Below, one piece after another: positions 26,501 through 31,679 of a DNA stretch of 49,407 bases. The first letter of the stretch is position 1. The number at the start of each line of letters is the position of its first letter. Made by a program: the position numbers and the translations under genes. The stretch spans positions 1-49,407 of the IMG/VR virus record IMGVR_UViG_3300031578_000060. The stretch is one strand, 5' to 3'. The notes beneath the pieces are model-generated. The model saw only the letters and a list, made by a program, of their open reading frames with translations. It was not told the origin of the DNA and searched no databases. The stretch comes from a virus.

Positions 26501-26644
26501 ATCGATGTCCTTCGTGTCGTCGACCCACACGCGGCGAACCTCGATGCGGTTCTTGCTGCCCTCGTATGGAAAGACGGCGCCGATGGCCTCGCTGACACTG
26601 TCTTTGAGGGCGCCAAACGAGCCCTCTGGGTTCAGCTGTGCCAT
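20516..26644 (-). CDS. Single-chain RNA polymerase: fused beta and beta-prime subunits, 2042 aa
   Basis: ATG 26644 follows AGGTGA. Residues 1 to about 965 match beta: DPVHTPEG (about 382-390), LIPFLQNNQGNRA (about 489-501), GYNFEDG (629-635), GDKLVGRHGNKGV (769-781) and KLKHQVQKKMHARS (about 885-898). Residues from about 1000 match beta-prime: GGLFDP, HWSHIEL (1043-1049), the metal-binding NADFDGD (1361-1367, Asp1363/1365/1367), the bridge helix from GARGNWDQLRQ (about 1599), the trigger loop from HGARKG (1647) and GEPATQLSMKAFHEGG (from 1783). Bacterial beta plus beta-prime total about 2750 residues, so this version is compact: the beta-prime zinc-binding part between GLFDP and HIEL is absent. 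No alpha, omega or sigma gene is seen in the window. It is the first gene of a minus-strand operon that includes the spike, so it may be packaged in the virion. Confidence 0.96.
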   Translation of the reverse strand: MAQLNPEGSFGALKDSVSEAIGAVFPYEGSKNRIEVRRVWVDDTKDIDDIQSQQDARLKGRSWTVPVMMDAVLVDKATGKVKDHKVMRVANLPKVTRRYSYIVNGSEYQIGNQFRLKSGVYHRISDKGEIESQWNAEKGLGFRLRFDPKNLKFKVRYGTSNPPLYPLLKALGVDDDTIEKRLGRAALTEGKKENSDAALRAFYKSGTGKVAPDVDTAEKYVRDALGSTQLRPDSTKMTLGKKYDVVSGEALLASAERLMKMSRGEDEGDNREQLFFKDVLSAEDFVADRMKRRSRELQYKLNNNVDNKETLREIITPDLFDKPLRTFFTGAETLSERPEQINPLEFIAGHTKTTVMGEGGIGSAHRVMDEVRLIDPTHVGFLDPVHTPEGAKTGITLQLPLGVEKKGTNITIKAYNVRTGKLESIDAHKAFNSTVAFPDQVKWVGGKPKPIADEVTVSSVGGDVNKVPFSEVDYVMRSAKGLFGMSANLIPFLQNNQGNRAMTASRQQEQAVALVGREAPLVQSKTETAATFEDILGKFNSHSAPVAGKVTAVRPQGVVIKDGKGRSHEVQLYDHFPLNEASSVLHSTPLVKPGDDVSRGQVIADTNFTRNGELALGRNFRVAYLPFKGYNFEDGIVISETAAEKLTSQHMHRKSDVLEKGSLLDKKRFIAYATPDKYSRDTLNKLDESGVIREGETVDEGDVLIGMLRKSKPTPENRMRERLHKSMVQDYTDKPVVWDKDTRGRVVRVVKHGKSISVHVATEEPATIGDKLVGRHGNKGVITAVLPDHEMPQAEDKPVEVLLNPAGVPGRINLGQVLETAAGKLAEKRGKRYVVDNFGGLDRDYTQELQQELKKNGVSDTEVLTDPTTGKPLGEILTGNQYMFKLKHQVQKKMHARSGGAGMPYSVNQTPKGGGPHGAQALDALGLYALLAHGATANIREMASYKSQRNDQLWTALQAGEELPPPTPSFAYNKFLGYMRVMGVNPQKQGNSINLIPLLDADVRKMSNGELKDPGLRLQGKDLKPEKGGLFDPHITGGIDGTHWSHIELATAMPNPVFEKAIQTFAGLTNKQYQEVLTGAMELNGKTGVQAIQDALSRVDVAGELESLRQQVPTLRAAKLSDARKKIRYLEALSANNMTPESAYMMKAVPVLPPAMRPVSVLDNGKLNEDDVNGLYMNLGVLNNQLKEFDPGLGKARRVAHEASTYDALRALTMTGGTLNGRHHRGVMETMVGVPQPKNSFFQDHLTSRRQDLSMRSTIIPEPAMSIDEVGIPYKLAKEVYKPFVVRKMRVEQGYDPREAQHLLRKNADVARTALEQVMKERPILLKRDPVLHKFGIMAFNPRLVDGKAIRIHPLVTSGYNADFDGDAMSAFVPLTKDAVEEARKMYPSNNLFSPTTGNVMYAPGHEAQLGLYRLTKWGRKTSHRFDSAGEAARKAARLHVDMDDVITVGGKETTLGRLLIDKALPEPLRGDAQLLHGRGFQMDSKATKGILSRLAQEHPNAFGTTVNALKDLGNNYTYESGFSVSLDDFQAQKELRQRVLGGTEREADRIRKRPDLNQEQKDAQIVGLYSKATDRLNTIIRPHLARQSNRALELVDSGARGNWDQLRQILIAPMLMRDAAERIVPVPVTRSYAEGLDSASYFTAMHGARKGMIQKTKEVQKPGALTKDIVNSVMNQLIVEGDAPDDADDGISMAVDDREAMNRFLARPVTLKGGDVLPRNTALDPRMITRLRNSGVNKVQVRSPLKSVAPHGLYARDYGLMPDGKLLEPGTNIGIQAGQALGEPATQLSMKAFHEGGVAASKSGKITDRFTRVEQLLKMRANLANAATLAEQTGTISRVEKNRDAGGLDVWVGDRKHYVPEQLVNPDLKLRRGTKVKRGERLSGGPINPHQLLPLTNINTVRNYLTDEVYRAYEDAGPVQRRNVETVIRSITNLGRVTDAGGDKDLLPNDIVSVSAMVAKNKGRSKPAIWTPILRGVNQTPLDMQTDWMARMQYNHLKDTVVDAALKGWKSDIHGMHPIPGVAYGVEFGKHPGDTEFKVGY

Positions 26645-26668
26645 GGAATCACCTAGTTTTCAGGCTCC

Positions 26669-26697
26669 AGGCTACCCCGCAAGGGTTGGACTGGCAA
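26669..26697 (-). promoter_or_regulatory. Weak sigma70-like promoter candidate before the RNA polymerase operon
   Basis: On the minus strand TTGCCA (26697-26692) and TAGCCT (26674-26669) are 17 bases apart, 25 bases before ATG 26644. The match is modest. It overlaps plus-strand promoter copy 5, so the two may interfere. Confidence 0.35.
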
Positions 26698-26707
26698 CTG
26701 TCATAAG
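26679..26707 (+). promoter_or_regulatory. Phage promoter candidate, GCAA-N19-CATAAG (copy 5)
   Basis: GCAA (26679-26682) and CATAAG (26702-26707) are 19 bases apart. The second box CTGTCATAAGG is identical to copy 1, and CCGCAA also matches copy 1. It lies 20 bases before ATG 26728. Confidence 0.62.
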
Positions 26708-26727
26708 GGTAGTGAAGGAGGCAACCA

Positions 26728-26856
26728 ATGGGACCCAATGACAAGGAGGAGACGATGGACGAGATCGAGAACGAGACGGAGGATGACGTGGAGGACCGCT
26801 CCTCCCCGGAGATCTTCGAGGAGGAGATTGACCAGGCCATCTACGGAGACGACTGA
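26728..26856 (+). CDS. Highly acidic 42-residue peptide
   Basis: ATG 26728 follows a near-perfect GAAGGAGG. More than one third of the residues are Asp or Glu, with only one Lys and one Arg, so the peptide is strongly negative and could mimic DNA or bind a basic partner. It is divergent from the RNA polymerase gene and lies directly under a phage promoter candidate, so a role in modulating a polymerase or nuclease is conceivable, but there is no motif to prove it. The stop overlaps the next start (TGATG). Confidence 0.72.
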   Translation: MGPNDKEETMDEIENETEDDVEDRSSPEIFEEEIDQAIYGDD

Positions 26857-26948
26857 TGTGGGGATTGTGCTTCCTGGTAGGGGCGCTCATCGGAGTGTGC
26901 CTCTATCTACAGCACACAAGTAGGGAATTCCAACCGTGGATTCCCTAG
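26856..26948 (+). CDS. Tiny single-span membrane peptide, 30 aa
   Basis: ATG 26856 overlaps the previous stop (TGATG). Residues 2-18 are a continuous hydrophobic segment (WGLCFLVGALIGVCLYL) followed by a polar, slightly basic tail, which suits a single-pass membrane peptide. It is too short to assign. The coupled overlaps on both sides support translation. Confidence 0.55.
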   Translation: MWGLCFLVGALIGVCLYLQHTSREFQPWIP

Positions 26949-27283
26949 AGTTCCCGGACGCAACAGTGGCGCTGGCCTACTGCACCGTGCTGGCCTACGA
27001 CAGCATGGTGCAGTACGGCCATGTCACCAACAAGCTGCAGAAGACCTGTGACCGAGTGGACTGCCGCCGGTGCAACCTGCTCGGTCGGCTGCTCCTGCAG
27101 CACAAACCCCAAGGCCTCAGCTGGGTGTGCTCCGAGTGTGCGCACCTCTACCCACACCACGTCGGCTTCTGGGCGGACGGTGCGTGTGACAGCTGCAGTA
27201 AAGAATCCATCGTACTGCAGCTGGTGGAGACCGCTGGGACGCTGGTGCATCGGCTTCATCGGATGGAGGAGGATGTGCGATGA
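26936..27283 (+). CDS. Cys-rich probable zinc-binding protein, 115 aa
   Basis: GTG 26936 overlaps the membrane peptide by 13 bases, with TAGGGA nine bases upstream. Cysteine pairs CDRVDCRRC (38-46), CSEC (65-68) and CDSC (83-86) suggest two zinc sites. The N-terminus and C-terminus are helical. No known enzyme motif. It begins a series of three consecutive small Cys-rich proteins. Confidence 0.75.
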   Translation: MDSLEFPDATVALAYCTVLAYDSMVQYGHVTNKLQKTCDRVDCRRCNLLGRLLLQHKPQGLSWVCSECAHLYPHHVGFWADGACDSCSKESIVLQLVETAGTLVHRLHRMEEDVR

Positions 27284-27570
27284 AGCGAGTGCTCCGGTAC
27301 AGCGAACTGCCCATCAACGACGAGAACGTGGACGGCAACGGAGCGTACCGTCCGCTGTGCGCGGTCTGTGGCGAGCCCATCATCCCCGGGCAGATTGGCA
27401 TCTGTATCACGCAGTTCGACACCCTCTACTCGAAGCGGACGCGAGAGGACGTCTACCAGGATGCGTTCATGGAGGACGGGGACGCCGAGAAGATCTACCA
27501 CTACGGCTGCATCGCCAGCGTAGTCCCGAACTGGGTCGTCGGAGCGGAGCCTGATGGTTCACTCCTGTGA
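27280..27570 (+). CDS. Small zinc-ribbon-like protein, 96 aa
   Basis: ATG 27280 overlaps the previous stop (ATGA). A CAVCGEPI knuckle (27-34) and a distant YHYGC (73-77) form a probable CxxC...HxxC zinc site. The next protein has the same pattern (CDFCEIEL...YYHVEC), so the two are probably diverged duplicates. The function is not recognised; similar short proteins in phage early regions often bind host factors. Confidence 0.75.
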   Translation: MKRVLRYSELPINDENVDGNGAYRPLCAVCGEPIIPGQIGICITQFDTLYSKRTREDVYQDAFMEDGDAEKIYHYGCIASVVPNWVVGAEPDGSLL

Positions 27571-27802
27571 CTTCTGTGAGATCGAACTCGACCTCAACGA
27601 CGAGGTGGTGATGGTCCTGCGTGGGAGGTTCGGCATCTCCCCCCGCAGTGGCAACCCAACCTTTCTCGAGGACGCTGACCGTCCGGAGTACTACCACGTG
27701 GAGTGCCTTGCCGAGAAGGTGCTCTGTGAGGCGGATGGCGACGCGCTGGAGCGCATCCGAGAGCAGATCCGAGACGAGCTGCTGGAGGAGATGCTGGGGT
27801 AA
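27554..27802 (+). CDS. Small zinc-ribbon-like protein, 82 aa; likely paralogue of the preceding one
   Basis: ATG 27554 lies inside the end of the preceding gene (17-base overlap), after GGAGC. CDFC (5-8) and YYHVEC (46-51) give the same CxxC...HxxC arrangement as the upstream gene. The C-terminus is an acidic helix. It ends at 27802, before two inverted repeats that separate it from the convergent portal gene. Confidence 0.75.
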   Translation: MVHSCDFCEIELDLNDEVVMVLRGRFGISPRSGNPTFLEDADRPEYYHVECLAEKVLCEADGDALERIREQIRDELLEEMLG

Positions 27803-27811
27803 CAGGTCTGG

Positions 27812-27828
27812 CCGGACAGGCTGTCCGG
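27812..27828. repeat. 17-bp inverted repeat at a convergent gene junction
   Basis: CCGGACAG and CTGTCCGG are perfect inverted copies around a single G. In RNA this gives a seven-pair hairpin with a GGC loop, suitable as part of a terminator for the plus-strand cluster. Confidence 0.55.
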
Positions 27829-27830
27829 TC

Positions 27831-27850
27831 GGTCAACAGATCTGTTGACC
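27831..27850. repeat. Perfect 20-bp palindrome
   Basis: The two 10-base halves (GGTCAACAGA and its complement) abut with no spacer. It could act as a bidirectional terminator hairpin or as an operator. A degenerate copy lies at 6518-6537 over a promoter. Confidence 0.6.
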
Positions 27851-27858
27851 CCCTTAGC

Positions 27859-29949
27859 CTATACCAGGGCTTCCCCGATGCCGCGCCGTGGCGGCTTCTG
27901 CTCGGGGAGAGGCTGCTGCATCGGATTGAGCGTGCTGCGACGTCCCCCATCGCCTTCCGCGAGCAACTGCACCACCAGGCGGTAGAGCTCTGGGCTGCTC
28001 ATCTTCAGCCGCTGCATGGACTGCTGCATCTCGTGTGGGCTCTCTTGCTCGAGCTGGCGCATGGCAGCGGCCACACGCTGGGCCACGGCACGGATGTCCA
28101 TCCCACCGAGGCGCCCCGCCGCCATGGGCGACTGCACCTGAGACTCGAAGCTCTGCTGCGCGTTCTCCGGGTAGACCGTGGCGTTGTCGGGGACACCGGG
28201 GGCGATCTCCTCCCCCTGCATCGGGCCGCCGGCGGGGCCCTGTTCCATCCCGGGCTGGCCGCCCTCCGCTCCGGGCTGTCCGCCACCCGCCATGCCGGGC
28301 TGCGCGCCCTCCATGCCTGGCTGCCCCTCGCCGCCAGGTGCAGGTAGCTGCCCCGCAGGTGCAGGCGGCATGCCCATCGCGCTCTGGAGCTTCTGGGACT
28401 GGATCTCGTAGCGGATCATGACCAGGTTGGATTCGCCCTGAGCAGCAGCCTGCGCCACCATGAGGTCCCGGTTGGACTGGATCTGCTTGGCCAGCTCGTC
28501 CTTCTTGCGCTTCTCCTCCACCGCCAGCTCCTCACCCAGCTCTCGGAGGAAGGTGGTGTCCGAGATCTTCATGGCCTGGTTGGCCTGGAAGTAGATCATC
28601 AGCCGCTGCAGGTCGTCGGCCATGCGGAAGCGCCGGAACCGGATGCCCACCGTGGGCCACCCCAGGAACTCACAGACGCGCCCCATGATGAAGTCCCGGA
28701 CCATCCGGAGCTGGTCGATGCGGTAGCCGATGAACTGGTTCTCCAGCATCCGCATGGACACGTTGGAGCCGGTGTACTGCAGCCCCCCGAAGATGAACTC
28801 GAGGGGGACGTTCATGCCCGCGACCACCTGCTCGGACCAGACGCGCAGCTCCTGGTGCAGGATCATCGCACGGCCGTTGCCCCCAATCATCTCGTGGCCC
28901 AGTGGGACGGGCATGATGGGCACGTAGTTGGGGTCCTGACGCCAGCGCGCCAGCTCCTCCTGCACATCATCGCGCCACTGCTGCAGGTTGATCATCGTCG
29001 CGGGGTCCGAGGTGGAGCTTCCCGCAGCCGGGAACAGTACGCGCAGCGGGACGATGTGCTCCTGCGCGATCATCTCCTGCCCCTTGCGGAGGATCTGCAG
29101 GTAGAACAGATCCTTCAGCACGGGCAGGACCAGGGGCATCCCCCAGCCCTGATCCTTCTGCGCGATGATGGGGCGCTTGAGGTGGAAGATGTTCCCATCG
29201 GAGAAGGTGACGGCCTTCCTCTTCCGCACCCCCTCGATGAACAGGTCGGGGACCTTCTCGATGACCGACCTCTTGCCGATGGTGATGCTGTTCCGCAGCT
29301 TCTGTGGGAGGTCGTAGTAGTAGACGGGATCCGTAACGCCGTCGTTGTCATCGATCTCGATGCGCTCTGGATCCCAGCGGATGAGCCGGATGCCGCCCGG
29401 GCTCTTGATCGTGCGGTCGTGCACGCGAGCGGGGTGGCGGTCTCCACACTTCGGGCAGGTCAGGTAGTACTTGAGGTCCACGAAGCGGTAGTGGTCCCGC
29501 AGCTCCTTGATGGGCTTCTCGAAGCCACACTTGTGGCACTGGAGGTGCTTGACGAAGGGGAAGCTGACCGTGATGAAGGCGTTGCCGTAGTTGTAGTAGT
29601 CGAGGCCCACCTCGATCTGGAACTTGCGGATCTGGAGCTGGTCCTCAAAGAGGCTCTTGTATCGGGTGCGCACGGACTCCTCGTCCGTGTCGTAGATGAT
29701 CTCGGTGACGGGATACTCCGCCAGCTTGTAGACCACGGCGTTGATCAGGGGGTTGGTGAAGAAGAAGTAGCGGCACCACCGGAGCATCTGCTTGAGGCGC
29801 GCCGGGAAGTACGTCTGTGCCGCGTCGAAGAACGGGTTGGGGTAGCGAACCCCCTGTCGAAGAGGGCCCTGACCCAGGTCGACGGGCCTGTGCGAGAACC
29901 GAACAGGGCTGCCACCGGAGGTGATCCCGCTGAAGCCAAGGCCTGACAT
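27859..29949 (-). CDS. Portal protein
   Basis: The portal is the dodecameric ring at the head vertex through which DNA is packed and ejected. ATG 29949 immediately follows the upstream stop, with GGGAG before it. The long N-terminal part has the mixed fold of large phage portals: FFFTNPLINAVVYKLAEYPVTEI, GLDYYNYGNAFI, the strand-rich RLIRWDPERIEI, and the stem/crown helices after GMNVPLEFIFGGLQYTGSN. A zinc ribbon is inserted at CHKC (138-141) and CPKC (165-168). Residues 540-610 are a Gly/Pro/Gln-rich low-complexity repeat of GQPGME units, and the C-terminus is helical. It is the last gene of the operon starting at 32766. At 696 residues it is long for a portal but acceptable. Confidence 0.88.
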   Translation of the reverse strand: MSGLGFSGITSGGSPVRFSHRPVDLGQGPLRQGVRYPNPFFDAAQTYFPARLKQMLRWCRYFFFTNPLINAVVYKLAEYPVTEIIYDTDEESVRTRYKSLFEDQLQIRKFQIEVGLDYYNYGNAFITVSFPFVKHLQCHKCGFEKPIKELRDHYRFVDLKYYLTCPKCGDRHPARVHDRTIKSPGGIRLIRWDPERIEIDDNDGVTDPVYYYDLPQKLRNSITIGKRSVIEKVPDLFIEGVRKRKAVTFSDGNIFHLKRPIIAQKDQGWGMPLVLPVLKDLFYLQILRKGQEMIAQEHIVPLRVLFPAAGSSTSDPATMINLQQWRDDVQEELARWRQDPNYVPIMPVPLGHEMIGGNGRAMILHQELRVWSEQVVAGMNVPLEFIFGGLQYTGSNVSMRMLENQFIGYRIDQLRMVRDFIMGRVCEFLGWPTVGIRFRRFRMADDLQRLMIYFQANQAMKISDTTFLRELGEELAVEEKRKKDELAKQIQSNRDLMVAQAAAQGESNLVMIRYEIQSQKLQSAMGMPPAPAGQLPAPGGEGQPGMEGAQPGMAGGGQPGAEGGQPGMEQGPAGGPMQGEEIAPGVPDNATVYPENAQQSFESQVQSPMAAGRLGGMDIRAVAQRVAAAMRQLEQESPHEMQQSMQRLKMSSPELYRLVVQLLAEGDGGRRSTLNPMQQPLPEQKPPRRGIGEALV

Positions 29950-30819
29950 CTATGCTCCCTGCCCCGGCGGCGCCGGCTGCCGGCTCACGAGGCGGTCAAG
30001 CCCCTTCCCCACACCACCCATTCCGCGTCGCCCGAGTTCCGAGGCGGCCACGCTGCCCAGGAGAGAGGCAGGAAGGCCCGCCACGAAGCCGACCTGCGTT
30101 CCCAGGTGCTCTCCCGTGCGCTCGAAGCGGCCGCGCCCCTGACCGTAGGGGTCTTCCTTCCCCACCGCGCCCGGCAGCAGCCCCACGCCGAAGCCCGCGG
30201 TCCAGGACTTGCCGCCCACCGGCAAGTACTTGGTCGTGGCACCCTGCCCCGTCCAACCGCGTCGAGACAGCTCCTCTGCCAGCGCTTTGGGGTCACGCCA
30301 CACCTGCGCCAGCGGCTGACTCTCCTGGGTGAGGTGCCCTGTGCTTGCAGCAGACCGCACGCGCTTCAGCTCTGCGTTCCCGCCCGTACCCCCCAGCATG
30401 CGAGGCCGACCCCTCAGCCGACCACCCGATTCCGCCGCGGCTGCCTCCATCCCTGGGAGCTTCTGCTGCGCCGCTCGGGACTCCTCGAGGATCTGAAGGC
30501 GCATGGCCTCGCGGGGGTCCTTCGGGAGCTGGTTCTTTGCAGCGAACTCCTCCCAGGAGGTTCCGGACTGCCGCAGCTTCTGCAGCATCTGGTGGGTGCG
30601 CTGCTCCAGGGGCTCGAACTGAGCCCACCCACGGGACAGGACCTTCCCGGTTCGGCCTGGCACCAGCAGCTCGCCGGCGGACATGACCCCACGACCCACG
30701 CCCCCCACCTGGTTGGTCATGAAGCGACCGAGCTTCCCCACCAGCTCTACGCCTGCGGTCTTCGACAGCTCGTCGGTGAACGCGTCGAGGCGCTCCGGGC
30801 TCAGTGCGCGAGAAGCCAT
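29950..30819 (-). CDS. Unknown virion-block protein, 289 aa
   Basis: ATG 30819 has a near-ideal GGAGGTGA and overlaps the upstream gene by 19 bases. Residues 18-25 contain LSKTAGVE, the recurring K-T-A motif close to the N-terminus. The middle is basic and Arg/Gly-rich, and residues 205-270 are Gly-rich with hydrophobic patches. It looks like an internal or minor head protein encoded beside the portal. No family was recognised. Confidence 0.77.
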   Translation of the reverse strand: MASRALSPERLDAFTDELSKTAGVELVGKLGRFMTNQVGGVGRGVMSAGELLVPGRTGKVLSRGWAQFEPLEQRTHQMLQKLRQSGTSWEEFAAKNQLPKDPREAMRLQILEESRAAQQKLPGMEAAAAESGGRLRGRPRMLGGTGGNAELKRVRSAASTGHLTQESQPLAQVWRDPKALAEELSRRGWTGQGATTKYLPVGGKSWTAGFGVGLLPGAVGKEDPYGQGRGRFERTGEHLGTQVGFVAGLPASLLGSVAASELGRRGMGGVGKGLDRLVSRQPAPPGQGA

Positions 30820-31679
30820 GGCCGCATCACCTCCATCTGCTCGATCATCTGCTGCCGCCGGAGGTTCATGTAGTCCCGAGCGATCAGCAGGCGCGCCACG
30901 CAGATGTCCACCTGTGTCTCCTTCAGGTCTACTTCCTCCAGGGGCATGCCCGCAACCTGATCGTAGCGGATGCGCACCGGTTCGGGGTCGTTGAGGAGGA
31001 ACCTCTCAATATTCTTGCCCTGGCCCAGACGTGCCGCCGGTGAGTCCGGCTCCGTCTTGAGGTTGAGCTTCCCCTCGAACCTCCGGCTGCACTGGTCACA
31101 GGTTCCGTCCGAGAGGTCATCCTCATCCTCGTTGCCACAGTCCGGGCATCGGTACATGGGCCTGGAGGCCCTCTCCTGCGCGAACTCCAGGGGGGCAGGG
31201 AGGTACCACACCCCATCGCTGAGGCAGCAGGCGGCCACGTAGCTCGCAACCTCCGCAGAGAAGGGCTTGTCCACCGCCTGGTTGGCGATATCCACACCCG
31301 CCAGCAGCTGCGCCGTGGTGGGCTCCTGCAGCACTGCGAAGTCCGGGATGTTGTTCACCAAGGGCTGCAGTACCACGGTGAAGACGTTCCACGACTTCCA
31401 GAACCCGTCGCTACCGTGGAGTGTCCGGATGGCCTGCAGCTTGTTGCGCGTCAGCTCGCTGATGCCAACGGTCCCACCCTTCGTGAGCTGGGGTCCGAAG
31501 TGGTAGCTGATGGACTCGTACAGCGCCTCATGGTCCCACGACCACCAGTCCTTGCCGAAGGCGGTCACCATCAGGGTGTCCAACACGATGGGGTGTGCAT
31601 CGTGGTGCTCGAAGAACTCAGGAGGACGGATTGCGGATGCAACCTTCTCCTGACCACCCGCAGCGGGGCTGCTACCCAT
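30801..31679 (-). CDS. Unknown protein with zinc ribbon, 292 aa, portal operon
   Basis: ATG 31679 overlaps the upstream gene by eight bases. An N-terminal QEKVAS motif is followed by an aromatic-rich helical domain (residues 25-170). A zinc ribbon lies at about 178-200 (CPDCG and CDQC), and the C-terminus is a long charged helix. The position between two unknowns and the portal suggests a head-tail connector or head completion protein, but no diagnostic motif is present. Confidence 0.78.
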   Translation of the reverse strand: MGSSPAAGGQEKVASAIRPPEFFEHHDAHPIVLDTLMVTAFGKDWWSWDHEALYESISYHFGPQLTKGGTVGISELTRNKLQAIRTLHGSDGFWKSWNVFTVVLQPLVNNIPDFAVLQEPTTAQLLAGVDIANQAVDKPFSAEVASYVAACCLSDGVWYLPAPLEFAQERASRPMYRCPDCGNEDEDDLSDGTCDQCSRRFEGKLNLKTEPDSPAARLGQGKNIERFLLNDPEPVRIRYDQVAGMPLEEVDLKETQVDICVARLLIARDYMNLRRQQMIEQMEVMRPWLLAH

